This document shows, one piece after another, positions 18,816-27,861 of a DNA stretch of 64,000 bases. The notes under the pieces were generated by a model. The model worked only from the letters and a program-made list of their open reading frames with translations, was not told where the DNA came from and ran no database searches. The stretch spans positions 1,054,001 to 1,118,000 of the forward strand of contig NZ_CABPSK010000001.1 in the NCBI RefSeq assembly GCF_902459645.1. The letters are read 5' to 3'. Both the position numbers and the translations under genes were made by a program. Numbering within the stretch: position 1 is the first letter of the stretch; each line of letters starts with the position of its first letter. The stretch comes from Pandoraea pneumonica (lineage in GTDB: Bacteria > Pseudomonadota > Gammaproteobacteria > Burkholderiales > Burkholderiaceae).

Positions 18816-19643
18816 TTACTTCGCCTTAGCCGTCTTAGCCGCCACACCCGGCGCCACCGACACACTAGCTTCAGCCGTCAGCATCAGGAACGTAAACGTC
18901 TCTTCCAGATACAGCCGCACCGTTTCAGCGTTGTGATCCAGATAGCCGATCGACAGGTCTTGACCGATGTGCATTTCGTAGTCACCGCCGCGCGTCGACA
19001 CAATCGCGCCACCGTCGATGGCCGGTGCCCAGATGATCTCGCCGCTCACGATGTGGCCGATGTGTTCGAGAATCGGGTAGCCCTGATCGTTGGCTTCGGC
19101 CACAGCCGTGTACGCGTCAGCGCCCAGCAGCACGCTGTACGGACCGTCGACACCCTCCAAGCGCAGTTGCTCCAATGCCTTGGCAATCACCGTCGGATAA
19201 TCCGCGATGTCTTTCGGCAGCGGCAGCACCGGGTTCGACGTGCCTTCACGCACGCCGATGATCTGCGCAGCCTTATAACCGTCGAAAATCGCGCGGTCTT
19301 CGGCATAAGCCAGCTTGATCGCGGCGTCCTTCGCCGGTTGCCAGTCGGAATCGTTCGCGCCGCGCTCAACGTCGTCGATTGCTTCACGCGACAACTCGAA
19401 CGGCACGCGCAGCACCACCAGCGGCAGCACCTGACGTTGACGCGCATCCACGCCCTTCAACGGCGACGCAATCGACTTCTGATGACCGGTGCCCACGCCA
19501 GCCAGCGCGAGACCGCCCGGCCCTTTCACGTCGACCACGCGGCGCGCAGCCACCGTGCGCTTGAACGTACGCGCGACTTCTTCTTCGATCTGCTCCCATG
19601 CGGCGTTCGAAATGGGGGCCAGTTCGCGATGCAGGTTATTCAT
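18816..19643 (-). CDS. Encapsulin nanocompartment shell protein (family 1)
   Basis: 275 aa, the usual size of HK97-fold encapsulin monomers (linocin/CFP29 type). The N-terminus MNNLHRELAPISNAAWEQIE and the segments ARRVVDVKGPGGL, FELSREAIDDVERGA and DYEMHIGQDLSIGYLDH are characteristic. Many copies assemble into a hollow cytosolic shell that packages cargo enzymes. It overlaps the upstream peroxidase gene by 4 nt (ATGA), so cargo and shell are translated together. The C-terminal tail is Ala/Lys-rich. The pair is likely part of an oxidative-stress response, as for known DyP encapsulins. Confidence 0.95.
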   Translation of the reverse strand: MNNLHRELAPISNAAWEQIEEEVARTFKRTVAARRVVDVKGPGGLALAGVGTGHQKSIASPLKGVDARQRQVLPLVVLRVPFELSREAIDDVERGANDSDWQPAKDAAIKLAYAEDRAIFDGYKAAQIIGVREGTSNPVLPLPKDIADYPTVIAKALEQLRLEGVDGPYSVLLGADAYTAVAEANDQGYPILEHIGHIVSGEIIWAPAIDGGAIVSTRGGDYEMHIGQDLSIGYLDHNAETVRLYLEETFTFLMLTAEASVSVAPGVAAKTAKAK

Positions 19644-20761
19644 GCCTGAGAAACTCCTTTGAGCGATCCGATATTCAACGAGCCTGCCACCGGGGCAGCG
19701 CTCGCATTACTAGGGGAGGAAGCAGTAGCGTCGAGCACCGCCGTATTAATCGGCTGCGCATCGATCAATGTCTTGATCACCGGCGACTCAGTCGCAGCCG
19801 CCACCGGCTCGCGATCCGCCAATTCTTCCAGCAACGACGCCGACGGCACGAAGAACAACCCGCCCGTCACCGCCGTACTGAAGTCGAGCAACCGGTCGTA
19901 ATTACCCGGCGGCTTGCCGACAAACATGTTTTCCAGCATCTGCTCGATCGGCGCGGGCGAACGCGCATAGCCGATGAAAAACGTGCCGAACTCGCCGGAT
20001 CCGGGACGGCCGAACGGCATGTTGTCGCGCAGAATCTTGATTTCCTTGCCGTTTTCTTCAAGCGTGGTCAGCGAGCTATGCGAATTGCTCGGCTTCACGG
20101 CTTCGTCGAGCTCGACGTCCGAGAGCTTGGTGCGCCCGATGATGCGCTCCTGCACTTCCACCGGCAGCGCATTCCAGCCAGTCATGTCGTGCAAATACTT
20201 CTGCACCAGCACGTAACTGCCACCGGCAAACTCGGGGTCTTCGTCGCCCATGACGGTGAAGTCGACGGCTTCCTGACCCACTGGGTTCTCGGTGCCGTCG
20301 ACAAAGCCGACCATGCTGCGCATATCGAAATAGCGGAAACCGTGCACTTCATCGACCACAGTCACGGCATCACCCAGCTTGTTCAGCATGAGCGTCGCCA
20401 GATCGAAGCAAAGATCCATCTGATCGGCGCGAATGTGCAGCAGCAAATCGCCGGGCGTGGCCGGGGCATGCCGCTTACCCGCGCCGAATTCACGGAACGG
20501 ATGCAGTTCTGCCGGGGCCGGGTCGCCGAAGAGGCGGTCCCACGCGTTGTCGCTGAAGCCGACAACGCACGAGAGGTTGCCGGACGGCACGCGCTTGCCC
20601 ACTGAGCGCACGTACGCGGCGGCATCGGCGCACCAGCCACGTACCGTCGCATGCGCGGCGGCATCGTCGCGAACGGTCGCCACGATAAAGATCGCGCTGC
20701 GGGTGACGGTGCCGGACACCGGTTGAGGTTCGGGGGGAGGAGACGTCGGACGTTCAGTCAT
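19640..20761 (-). CDS. DyP-type haem peroxidase, encapsulin cargo
   Basis: 373 aa. The DyP signature GFVDGTENP supplies the catalytic Asp. The candidate proximal haem His is in PSNSHSSL, and the conserved Arg is in ILRDNMPFG. DyP enzymes use hydrogen peroxide to oxidise dyes, phenolics and other substrates. The C-terminus is a long Ala/Pro-rich linker ending in GSLNIGSLKG (360-369). This is a textbook encapsulin targeting peptide, which directs the enzyme to the shell encoded by the next gene. The first ATG is used. It is the first gene of the two-gene operon; its promoter must lie in 20762-21147. Confidence 0.95.
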   Translation of the reverse strand: MTERPTSPPPEPQPVSGTVTRSAIFIVATVRDDAAAHATVRGWCADAAAYVRSVGKRVPSGNLSCVVGFSDNAWDRLFGDPAPAELHPFREFGAGKRHAPATPGDLLLHIRADQMDLCFDLATLMLNKLGDAVTVVDEVHGFRYFDMRSMVGFVDGTENPVGQEAVDFTVMGDEDPEFAGGSYVLVQKYLHDMTGWNALPVEVQERIIGRTKLSDVELDEAVKPSNSHSSLTTLEENGKEIKILRDNMPFGRPGSGEFGTFFIGYARSPAPIEQMLENMFVGKPPGNYDRLLDFSTAVTGGLFFVPSASLLEELADREPVAAATESPVIKTLIDAQPINTAVLDATASSPSNASAAPVAGSLNIGSLKGVSQA

Positions 20762-20947
20762 TGCTTTCCTGCGTGGGGCTGGGGTTCTCGACTGCGTCGC
20801 ACGCCGTACGCTATCGGGCGGCGACTTTTGGTGTGCCTAATATATAACGCAACACACCGTAATATGCCACTCCCTTTGCAATCGCCCCGCGCAAAGCCTT
20901 ATCCGACGGGCTTCTGCGGGGTGCGCTCCGCTATATGGCAATTCCGC

Positions 20948-20969
20948 CATTTTGGCGTCATTTTGGCGT
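20948..20969. repeat. Tandem 11-bp direct repeat upstream of the RND operon
   Basis: CATTTTGGCGT occurs twice back to back (20948-20958, 20959-20969), next to a short inverted repeat ATGGC/GCCAT (20936-20951). An 11-bp period suits an OmpR-family regulator, and such a regulator is encoded in the downstream operon. The surrounding gap (20762-21147) separates the divergent peroxidase and RND genes. It shows an AT-rich TATATAAC stretch near 20840 and no gene. Confidence 0.4.
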
Positions 20970-21147
20970 TGGCAGTGCGCCACTACTATGGCGGCGTTCC
21001 GGGGCCCATGCCGCGGGTGCGTTGTCATGCGCACCGACACATCGGCAGACCCTAGCCCGGACCGACGCCACCGGCCTACGGGCCACGGCCGTCGACCGGC
21101 CCTTGTCTGTACGTCTAGCTGCGACTGCGCCCGAGCGCGTCTGAACC

Positions 21148-24100
21148 ATGTGGATTGTTAACGTTGCGCTCAAACGGCCCTACACGTTCATCGTGATGGC
21201 CATCATGATTCTGCTCGCCACGCCGCTCACGCTCATGCGCACGCCCGTGGACGTGCTGCCGGAAATCAACATCCCGGTCATCAGCGTGATCTGGACGTAC
21301 ACCGGCTTGTCTGCCCAAGACATCGCCGACCGGATGATCTCCGGCAACGAACGCGGCCTGACGACCACCGTCAACAATATCGAGCACATCGAGTCGCAGT
21401 CGCTGCCGGGCATCGGCATCATCAAAATCTTCCTGCAACCCACCGCCAACGTGCAGACCGCCATCGCGCAGGTCGTGGCCGTGGAACAAGCGCAGGTCAA
21501 GCAGATGCCGCCCGGGGCCACGCCGCCGCTGGTCATCAGCTACTCGGCCTCGTCGATTCCCGTGATGCAGTTGGGCCTCTCTAGCCCGAGCCTGTCGGAA
21601 CCGGCCCTCAACGATACGGCGCTGAACTTCCTGCGCCCGCAACTGGTGACGATCCCCGGCGCTGCGGTGCCCTATCCGTACGGGGGTAAGACGCGCCTGA
21701 TCTCCGTCGACATCGACTCGCGCGCACTGCTCGCCAAAGGGCTGACGGCGCAAGACGTGGTGGCCGCGGTCAACGCGCAGAACCTGATTCTGCCGACCGG
21801 CACGGCCAAGATCGGTCCGCGTGAATACAACGTGGATATGAACGGGTCCCCACCGACCGTCGAGGGCCTGAACAATATTCCGGTGCGCACCGTCGGTGGG
21901 GCCACGACCTACCTGCGCGAAGTCGCCCACGTGCGCACGGGCTTCTCGCCGCAAACGAATATCGTGCGTCAGAACGGCCAGCGCGGCGTGCTGATGTCGA
22001 TCATGAAGACCGGCGACGCCTCGACGCTCTCGGTCGTCGATTCGCTCAAGGCCATCCTGCCGGAAGCCCGCGCCGCCCTGCCCGCCGATTTGAAAATCTC
22101 GGCACTGTTCGATCAGTCGGTCTTCGTGAAGGCCGCTGTGCAAGGCGTGGTGCATGAAGCGCTGATCGCCGCAGCCCTCACGGCCGCGATGATTCTGCTG
22201 TTTCTCGGCAACTGGCGCAGTACCTGCATCATCGCGATCTCGATTCCGCTGTCGATCTTGTCGTCGCTGCTGGCGCTGCACGCGCTCGGCCAGACGATCA
22301 ACATCATGACGCTGGGCGGGCTGGCGCTGGCCGTCGGTATTCTCGTGGACGACGCGACAGTGACCATCGAGAACATCGAGCGGCACTTGCACATGGGCAC
22401 ACCGCTACACGAGGCCATTCTCGAAGGCGCGGGCGAAATTGCCGTGCCCGCACTGGTCTCGACGCTGTGTATCTGTATCGTGTTCGTGCCGATGTTCTTC
22501 CTGACCGGCGTGGCGCGCTACCTGTTCGTGCCGCTGGCTGAAGCGGTGGTGTTCGCGATGCTGGCGTCGTACATCTTGTCGCGTACGCTTGTGCCCACGC
22601 TCGCCATGCTGCTCATGGGCCACGCGCATCACCCGGACCCGAATGCAAAGCCCGGCGTGTTCCGCCGTATCTACCTTCGGTTCGATGCCGGTTTCGAGCG
22701 CATGCGCGGTGCTTACATCGTGGTGCTCTCCAACCTGCTGGTGCGTCGCCGCGTCTTTGCGCTGAGCTTCCTGGCGTTCTGCGTGCTGTCGATGGGGCTG
22801 GTGTTTGCGCTCGGTGCGGACTTTTTCCCGACGGTCGATGCAGGCGACATCCGCATGCACATGCGCGCGCCCACCGGCACCCGGATCGAAGAGACCGCCC
22901 GGCTGGCCGACGAAGTGGAAAAGGTGGTGCGCGAAGTCGTCCCCGCCAACGAGTTGGAGACGATTCTCGACAACCTCGGGCTGCCGTATAGCGGTATCAA
23001 CCTGTCGTACAGCAATGCGGGCACCATCGGCACGCTCGATGGCGAGATTCAGATCGCGTTGAGCCAAGACCATCACCCGACGGCTGGTTATATCGACAAG
23101 CTGCGCGCGATCTTGCCGCAACGCTTCCCCGGCGTGGAGTTCTTCTTTCAACCCGCCGACATCGTCACGCAGATTCTTAACTTTGGCCTGCCCGCCGCCA
23201 TCGATATTCAGATCAGCGGCAATCAGCAACTCGCCAATTTCGACATTGCGACGAAGTTGCTCAAGCAGGTGCGGCAAGTGCCGGGCACGGTGGACACCCA
23301 TATCCAGCAACGCGTGAACGCCCCGACGCTGCATCTGGACATGGACCGCACACGTCTTCAGCAACTGAACCTGAATGCCAACGCCGTCGCGCAAAACGTG
23401 CTGATCTCGCTCTCGGGCAGCTCGCAAACGTCGCCGGGCTTCTGGTTCAACAGTCAGAACGGCGTGGAATACAGCCTGTCGGTGCAGGCCCCGCAATATC
23501 GCGTGAGTTCGATTGACGATCTGCTGCGCACGCCGGTCGCTGGCACGGCCAACAACGGCCAGCCGCAATTGCTCGCCAACTTCGTGAAAGTGGTGCCCAA
23601 GGAGCAATTCGCGGTCGTTAGCCACTACAACATCCGTCCGGTCATCGACCTGTACGTGAGCGTGGAAGGCCGCGATCTGGGCAGCGTGGCGGGCGATATC
23701 AACAAGCTCGTCGAGAAAGCCCGCAAAGACTTGCCGCGCGGCAGCCAGATTGTGGTGCGCGGTCAGGTCAGCACGATGCAAAGCTCGTATCTGGGGCTGG
23801 GCGTCGGCGTGGCGATGGCGATCGTGCTGGTCTATCTGCTCATCGTGGTGAACTTCCAGTCGTGGGTCGACCCGCTCATCATCGTGAGCGCCCTGCCCGC
23901 CGCGCTCGCCGGCATTGTCTGGATGCTGTTCCTGACCGGCACGCGACTGTCGGTGCCAGCCCTCACCGGCGCCATCATGACCATGGGGGTGGCCACCGCG
24001 AACAGTATTCTCGTGGTCGCCTTCGCGCGGCAACGCATGGAGTCGGGGATGGCCCCGCTCAAGGCGGCACTGGAAGCCGGTGCTGGCCGTATCCGCCCGG

Positions 24101-24303
24101 TGCTGATGACGGCGCTCGCGATGATTATCGGGATGGTGCCGATGGCACTGGGCCTAGGCGAAGGCGCGGAACAGAACGCGCCGCTGGGCCGCGCCGTGAT
24201 CGGTGGCCTGATGTTCGCCACGGTTTCGACACTCTTCTTCGTGCCGCTCGTGTTCGCTGGGGTGCACTCCCGGCTCGCGCGCCGCAAAAAAACTGCTTCT
24301 TGA
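21148..24303 (+). CDS. RND-family inner-membrane efflux transporter (AcrB/MexB-like)
   Basis: 1,051 aa, the normal length of a hydrophobe/amphiphile RND pump. The N-terminus has TM1 (PYTFIVMAIMILLATPLTLM) followed by RTPVDVLPEINIPVISV, the conserved entry to the periplasmic porter domain. The proton-relay Asp pair is in TM4 (LAVGILVDDATVTIENIE), and the second repeat begins near residue 530. It uses the proton gradient to export substrates through the fusion protein and outer-membrane factor encoded just downstream. The gene order pump, fusion protein, outer-membrane factor differs from the usual fusion protein first. Substrates are unknown; the linked metal-type regulators hint at, but do not prove, a metal or biocide stimulus. 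Confidence 0.93.
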   Translation: MWIVNVALKRPYTFIVMAIMILLATPLTLMRTPVDVLPEINIPVISVIWTYTGLSAQDIADRMISGNERGLTTTVNNIEHIESQSLPGIGIIKIFLQPTANVQTAIAQVVAVEQAQVKQMPPGATPPLVISYSASSIPVMQLGLSSPSLSEPALNDTALNFLRPQLVTIPGAAVPYPYGGKTRLISVDIDSRALLAKGLTAQDVVAAVNAQNLILPTGTAKIGPREYNVDMNGSPPTVEGLNNIPVRTVGGATTYLREVAHVRTGFSPQTNIVRQNGQRGVLMSIMKTGDASTLSVVDSLKAILPEARAALPADLKISALFDQSVFVKAAVQGVVHEALIAAALTAAMILLFLGNWRSTCIIAISIPLSILSSLLALHALGQTINIMTLGGLALAVGILVDDATVTIENIERHLHMGTPLHEAILEGAGEIAVPALVSTLCICIVFVPMFFLTGVARYLFVPLAEAVVFAMLASYILSRTLVPTLAMLLMGHAHHPDPNAKPGVFRRIYLRFDAGFERMRGAYIVVLSNLLVRRRVFALSFLAFCVLSMGLVFALGADFFPTVDAGDIRMHMRAPTGTRIEETARLADEVEKVVREVVPANELETILDNLGLPYSGINLSYSNAGTIGTLDGEIQIALSQDHHPTAGYIDKLRAILPQRFPGVEFFFQPADIVTQILNFGLPAAIDIQISGNQQLANFDIATKLLKQVRQVPGTVDTHIQQRVNAPTLHLDMDRTRLQQLNLNANAVAQNVLISLSGSSQTSPGFWFNSQNGVEYSLSVQAPQYRVSSIDDLLRTPVAGTANNGQPQLLANFVKVVPKEQFAVVSHYNIRPVIDLYVSVEGRDLGSVAGDINKLVEKARKDLPRGSQIVVRGQVSTMQSSYLGLGVGVAMAIVLVYLLIVVNFQSWVDPLIIVSALPAALAGIVWMLFLTGTRLSVPALTGAIMTMGVATANSILVVAFARQRMESGMAPLKAALEAGAGRIRPVLMTALAMIIGMVPMALGLGEGAEQNAPLGRAVIGGLMFATVSTLFFVPLVFAGVHSRLARRKKTAS

Positions 24304-24316
24304 TGGGTTGACTGAC

Positions 24317-25609
24317 ATGACCGAGAAACATCACGCCGAACTGGCCCTTCCCGAGCACGACCCGGCCGACGGACGGCAGTTGCCGCCGCGCAAAGGCGAA
24401 TTCCGCCGCGCCAAGATCGCGCTGATCGTCGTGGCCGTGCTGCTCATTGCCGGTGCCGCCCGCACCACCGTATCGAACGCCCTGCAACGTCGCGACGTCG
24501 CCAACGTGACGGTGGAGAACGCCAAACAGTATGTGAGCTTCGTCACGCCCGAGACGACGTCGGCCAGCGAAACCCTGCTGCCCGCCACGTTGCGCGGTGC
24601 CGTCGAGTCGCCGATCTATGCGCGCGCCACCGGTTATCTGCTGCGCCGTTATGTCGATATCGGCGCGCGTGTGAAGCAAGGCCAGTTGCTGGCCGATCTC
24701 GATACGCCGGAAATCGATCAGGAACTCGCGCAGGCCATCGCCCAGCGCAATCAAATCAATGCAAGCCTCGGGCTGGCGAAGTCGTCGCTCGATCGCTGGC
24801 AGCAACTGCGCCAACGCGACGCCGTCTCGCAGCAGGAACTCGACGAGCGTCAAAGCACTTACACGCAAGGCATTGCCAACTTGGCCGCCGCCGACGCCAA
24901 CGTGAAGCGCCTGCAACAACTCGAATCGTTCAAGCGCATCGTCGCGCCGTTCGATGGCGTGATTACGCAGCGCAATGTCGACGTGGGTGACCTGATCGAC
25001 GCCGGCAGCGGCACCAGCCGCGCCCTGTTCTCCCTCGCCCAGACCGACCCGCTGCGCGTCTACGTGCAAGTGCCGCAGGCGTATGCGCAAGGCGTCGCCG
25101 TGGGGCAGCCCGTGGTGGTGACGCAGGCCGAACTGCCCGGTGAACACTTCCAAGGCAAGATCACGCATGTGTCTGGGGCGATCGACGTCGCAACGCGCTC
25201 GCTCCAAATCGAAGCCTCGCTGCCCAACCCGGATGGCAAGCTGCGCCCTGGTGCTTACGTGCAATTGGCGCTGCCGAGTGCGGCTCGCGCGCATTTGAGC
25301 GTGCCGTCCAATGCGCTGCTGTTCCGTGCCGAAGGCCCGCGTGTGGCCGTGGTCGACGATCAAGGCGTGGTGCATCTGCATAAGATCGTGATCGCACAGG
25401 ATCTGGGGCAGTCGCTGGAACTGGCCGATGGCGTCTCACCGACCGACCACGTCATCATCAACCCAAGCGACTCGATCGACGACGGCGATCACGTGCAGGC
25501 CAAGGCGCTGGTGACCAAAGCCGCTCCGGGGGCTAAGCCCAGTGCGAAGCCTGATACAAAGCAGGAAGACGACGCCAACAACGGCCGCGCGCAAGGAGCG
25601 CAATCGTGA
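24317..25609 (+). CDS. RND membrane fusion protein (HlyD/AcrA family)
   Basis: 430 aa from the ATG at 24317; an in-frame TTG at 24308 is an alternative. One hydrophobic anchor lies near the N-terminus (IALIVVAVLLIAGAA). A lipoyl-like half-motif follows (ARATGYLLRRYVDIGARVKQ), then a coiled-coil hairpin (about 130-200), the second lipoyl half (RIVAPFDGVITQRNVDVGD) and a beta-barrel domain (GKITHVSGAIDVATRSLQ). It links the inner-membrane pump to the outer-membrane channel in the periplasm. It overlaps the next gene by GTGA and follows the pump by 13 nt, so the three are one operon. Confidence 0.92.
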   Translation: MTEKHHAELALPEHDPADGRQLPPRKGEFRRAKIALIVVAVLLIAGAARTTVSNALQRRDVANVTVENAKQYVSFVTPETTSASETLLPATLRGAVESPIYARATGYLLRRYVDIGARVKQGQLLADLDTPEIDQELAQAIAQRNQINASLGLAKSSLDRWQQLRQRDAVSQQELDERQSTYTQGIANLAAADANVKRLQQLESFKRIVAPFDGVITQRNVDVGDLIDAGSGTSRALFSLAQTDPLRVYVQVPQAYAQGVAVGQPVVVTQAELPGEHFQGKITHVSGAIDVATRSLQIEASLPNPDGKLRPGAYVQLALPSAARAHLSVPSNALLFRAEGPRVAVVDDQGVVHLHKIVIAQDLGQSLELADGVSPTDHVIINPSDSIDDGDHVQAKALVTKAAPGAKPSAKPDTKQEDDANNGRAQGAQS

Positions 25610-27150
25610 GCGGGAGCGTACGCGCTGGTTCGACCGCTGGGTCGTCTGCCGTTGCGGCAGTTGGCGCCCTTCGCCGTGTATCGAACGGCGCGAATGGCCG
25701 CGGCCTCCGGCTGGGTGCCGTCGTCGTGGGCGTCGCGTCGCTGCTGAGTGCCTGCGCGGTCGGGCCGGACTACCAACGGCCTGAAGTTTCGACGCCGCCC
25801 GATTGGAAGACGGATAGCTATTGGCGGCTGGCTCAGCCGTCACACGCGCCGTTGCAGCCCGACTGGTGGACGTCCTTCCACGAACCCGCCCTCGACGATT
25901 TAGAAAAGCAGGCGCTGGCGCAGAGCCAGACGCTGGCCGCCGCCGTCGCGCATTACGAACAGGCACAGGCCACGCTGGCCGGTACGTCCGCGCAGCGCAT
26001 CCCCGAAGTCGATGCGTCGTTTGGATTGGCACGCCAGCGCATTTCCGCCAACCGGCCGCTCACGAGCTATTCGTCGTCGATGATGTCGACGGTGCAGAAC
26101 AACGTGCAGCTCGGCCTTGGGGTGAACTACGACACCGACCTGTTCGGGCGTATTCGCCGTCAAGTCGAAGGCGCGCAGGCTTCAGCCGAACAGGCAGGCG
26201 ACGACCTCGCGAATGCCCGGCTGGTGCTGACCACCCAACTCGCGACGGCATATTTCCAGTTGCGCGCGCTCGACGCCGAAATCAAGGTGCTCGACGAGTC
26301 GGTCACGTTGCAGCAGAAAGCGCTCGACTACGTGAGCGCCCAGCACGATCTGGGGGCGGTGTCCGGCCTGGACGTTCTGCAACAACAGTCGGAACTCGAC
26401 ACCACGCGCGTGCAGGCCAAGCTGCTGCATCAGCAGCGCGATCAATACGAGCATGCGATTGCGGCCCTCGTTGGCGTTCCCGCCCCGGCATTTTCGATTC
26501 CGGCGGGCGCGCTGACCGATACCCTGCCCGCCATTCCGCTGGGCGTGCCGAGCGACGTGCTGCAACGACGCCCCGACATCGCCTCGGCCGAACGGGCCAT
26601 GGCAGCGGCGAACGCACAGATCGGTGTGGCTAAGGCGGCCTTCTTCCCGAGCCTGATGCTCAACCCGTCGATCGGCTGGCAAGCCACGGACTTCGCCAAT
26701 TTGCTCTCCGCGCCCAGCCTGCTCTGGACGCTGGGCACGGCGGCCTCGCAAGTCATCTTCGACGGCGGGCGCCGCCGCGCCGGCGTGGATTACGCCAGCG
26801 CCGGGTATCGCGCGGTCGAAGCGAATTACCGTCAGACCGTGCTCACGGCGTTCCAACAGGTGCAGGACGGCGTGACCGGCCTGTCGGTGCTCGATGGTGC
26901 CGCGCGCGAATCGCATGCGGCCGTGGTCGATGCGCAACGCCTGCTGAGCCTCGCGAACGACCGCTACTCGGGCGGGCTGACCGCCTACCTGAGCGTGATT
27001 ACCGCGCAGCAGAGCCTGCTCGCGAGCGAGCGTCAGGATGTACAGATTCGTGGCCAGCAACTCGTGTTGTCGGTCGCGTTGGTCAAGGCGTTGGGCGGCG
27101 GATGGCTGCCGTCGGATCTCTCCACTGACTCGTATAATGCGCAAAGGTGA
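25606..27150 (+). CDS. NodT-family outer-membrane efflux lipoprotein
   Basis: 514 aa. The start is GTG at 25606, which overlaps the fusion protein's stop (GTGA) and has AAGGAG 7 nt upstream. A long basic N-region leads to the lipoprotein signal LSACAVGPDYQRP, with the lipid-bearing Cys at about 50. The body has the two repeats of the TolC fold, each with long helices. It forms the outer-membrane channel for the RND pump in the same operon. LGVPSDVLQRRPDIASAERA is the family's conserved stretch. Confidence 0.92.
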   Translation: MSGSVRAGSTAGSSAVAAVGALRRVSNGANGRGLRLGAVVVGVASLLSACAVGPDYQRPEVSTPPDWKTDSYWRLAQPSHAPLQPDWWTSFHEPALDDLEKQALAQSQTLAAAVAHYEQAQATLAGTSAQRIPEVDASFGLARQRISANRPLTSYSSSMMSTVQNNVQLGLGVNYDTDLFGRIRRQVEGAQASAEQAGDDLANARLVLTTQLATAYFQLRALDAEIKVLDESVTLQQKALDYVSAQHDLGAVSGLDVLQQQSELDTTRVQAKLLHQQRDQYEHAIAALVGVPAPAFSIPAGALTDTLPAIPLGVPSDVLQRRPDIASAERAMAAANAQIGVAKAAFFPSLMLNPSIGWQATDFANLLSAPSLLWTLGTAASQVIFDGGRRRAGVDYASAGYRAVEANYRQTVLTAFQQVQDGVTGLSVLDGAARESHAAVVDAQRLLSLANDRYSGGLTAYLSVITAQQSLLASERQDVQIRGQQLVLSVALVKALGGGWLPSDLSTDSYNAQR

Positions 27151-27159
27151 GGTGACGAC

Positions 27160-27834
27160 ATGAAAGTATTGATCGTTGAAGACGAACACAAGGTAGTGGA
27201 CTATCTGCGCTCGGGGCTAACCGAGCAAGGCTGGGTAGTCGACGTGGCGCTCGATGGCGAAGAAGGCACGCATCTGGCGCTGGAGTTCGACTACGACGTG
27301 ATCGTGCTCGATGTCATGCTCCCGAAGCGCGACGGCTTCGCTGTCCTCGGCTCGCTGCGTGAGCGCAAGTCGACGCCGGTCATCATGCTGACCGCGCGCG
27401 ATCACGTGAACGACCGCGTGCGCGGCCTGCGCGAAGGCGCCGACGACTATCTGACCAAGCCCTTCTCGTTCATCGAACTGGTCGAGCGCCTGCATGCTCT
27501 CGCACGCCGCACCCGCGTGCAGGAGTCGACACTGATTTCGGTCGGCGACCTTTACGTTGACCTGATCGGCCGACGCGCCACCCGCGACGGCCAACGCCTC
27601 GATCTCACCGCCAAGGAATTCCAACTGCTCTCGGTGCTCGCGCGCCGTCAGGGCGATATCTTGTCGAAGACCGCCATCACCGAACTGGTCTGGGACGTCA
27701 ATTTCGACAGTCATACCAACGTGGTGGAAACGGCCATCAAGCGCTTGCGCGCCAAGCTCGACGGTCCATTCCACACCAAGCTGCTGCACACGGTGCGCGG
27801 CATGGGCTATGTGCTGGAGGTGCGCGAGGCGTAA
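27160..27834 (+). CDS. Heavy-metal-type OmpR-family response regulator (CusR/IrlR-like)
   Basis: 224 aa, starting 9 nt after the outer-membrane factor with GAGGTG as ribosome binding site. The receiver is complete: VEDE, phospho-Asp in VIVLDVMLPKRDG (about 51), Thr in MLTARD and Lys in LTKPFSF. The winged-helix domain follows with LTAKEFQLLSVLARRQGD and RGMGYVLEV. The family includes CusR, CopR, CzcR and IrlR, which control metal or drug efflux from the same locus. It probably activates its own operon from the upstream repeats; that is inferred. Confidence 0.92.
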   Translation: MKVLIVEDEHKVVDYLRSGLTEQGWVVDVALDGEEGTHLALEFDYDVIVLDVMLPKRDGFAVLGSLRERKSTPVIMLTARDHVNDRVRGLREGADDYLTKPFSFIELVERLHALARRTRVQESTLISVGDLYVDLIGRRATRDGQRLDLTAKEFQLLSVLARRQGDILSKTAITELVWDVNFDSHTNVVETAIKRLRAKLDGPFHTKLLHTVRGMGYVLEVREA

Positions 27835-27861
27835 GCCGAGCGCGCTCACGCGAACCCCGCC

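Noticed and set aside
22405-24033. 542-codon minus-strand frame inside the RND pump gene
   Set aside because: Antisense shadow of a fully conserved pump; no domain features.
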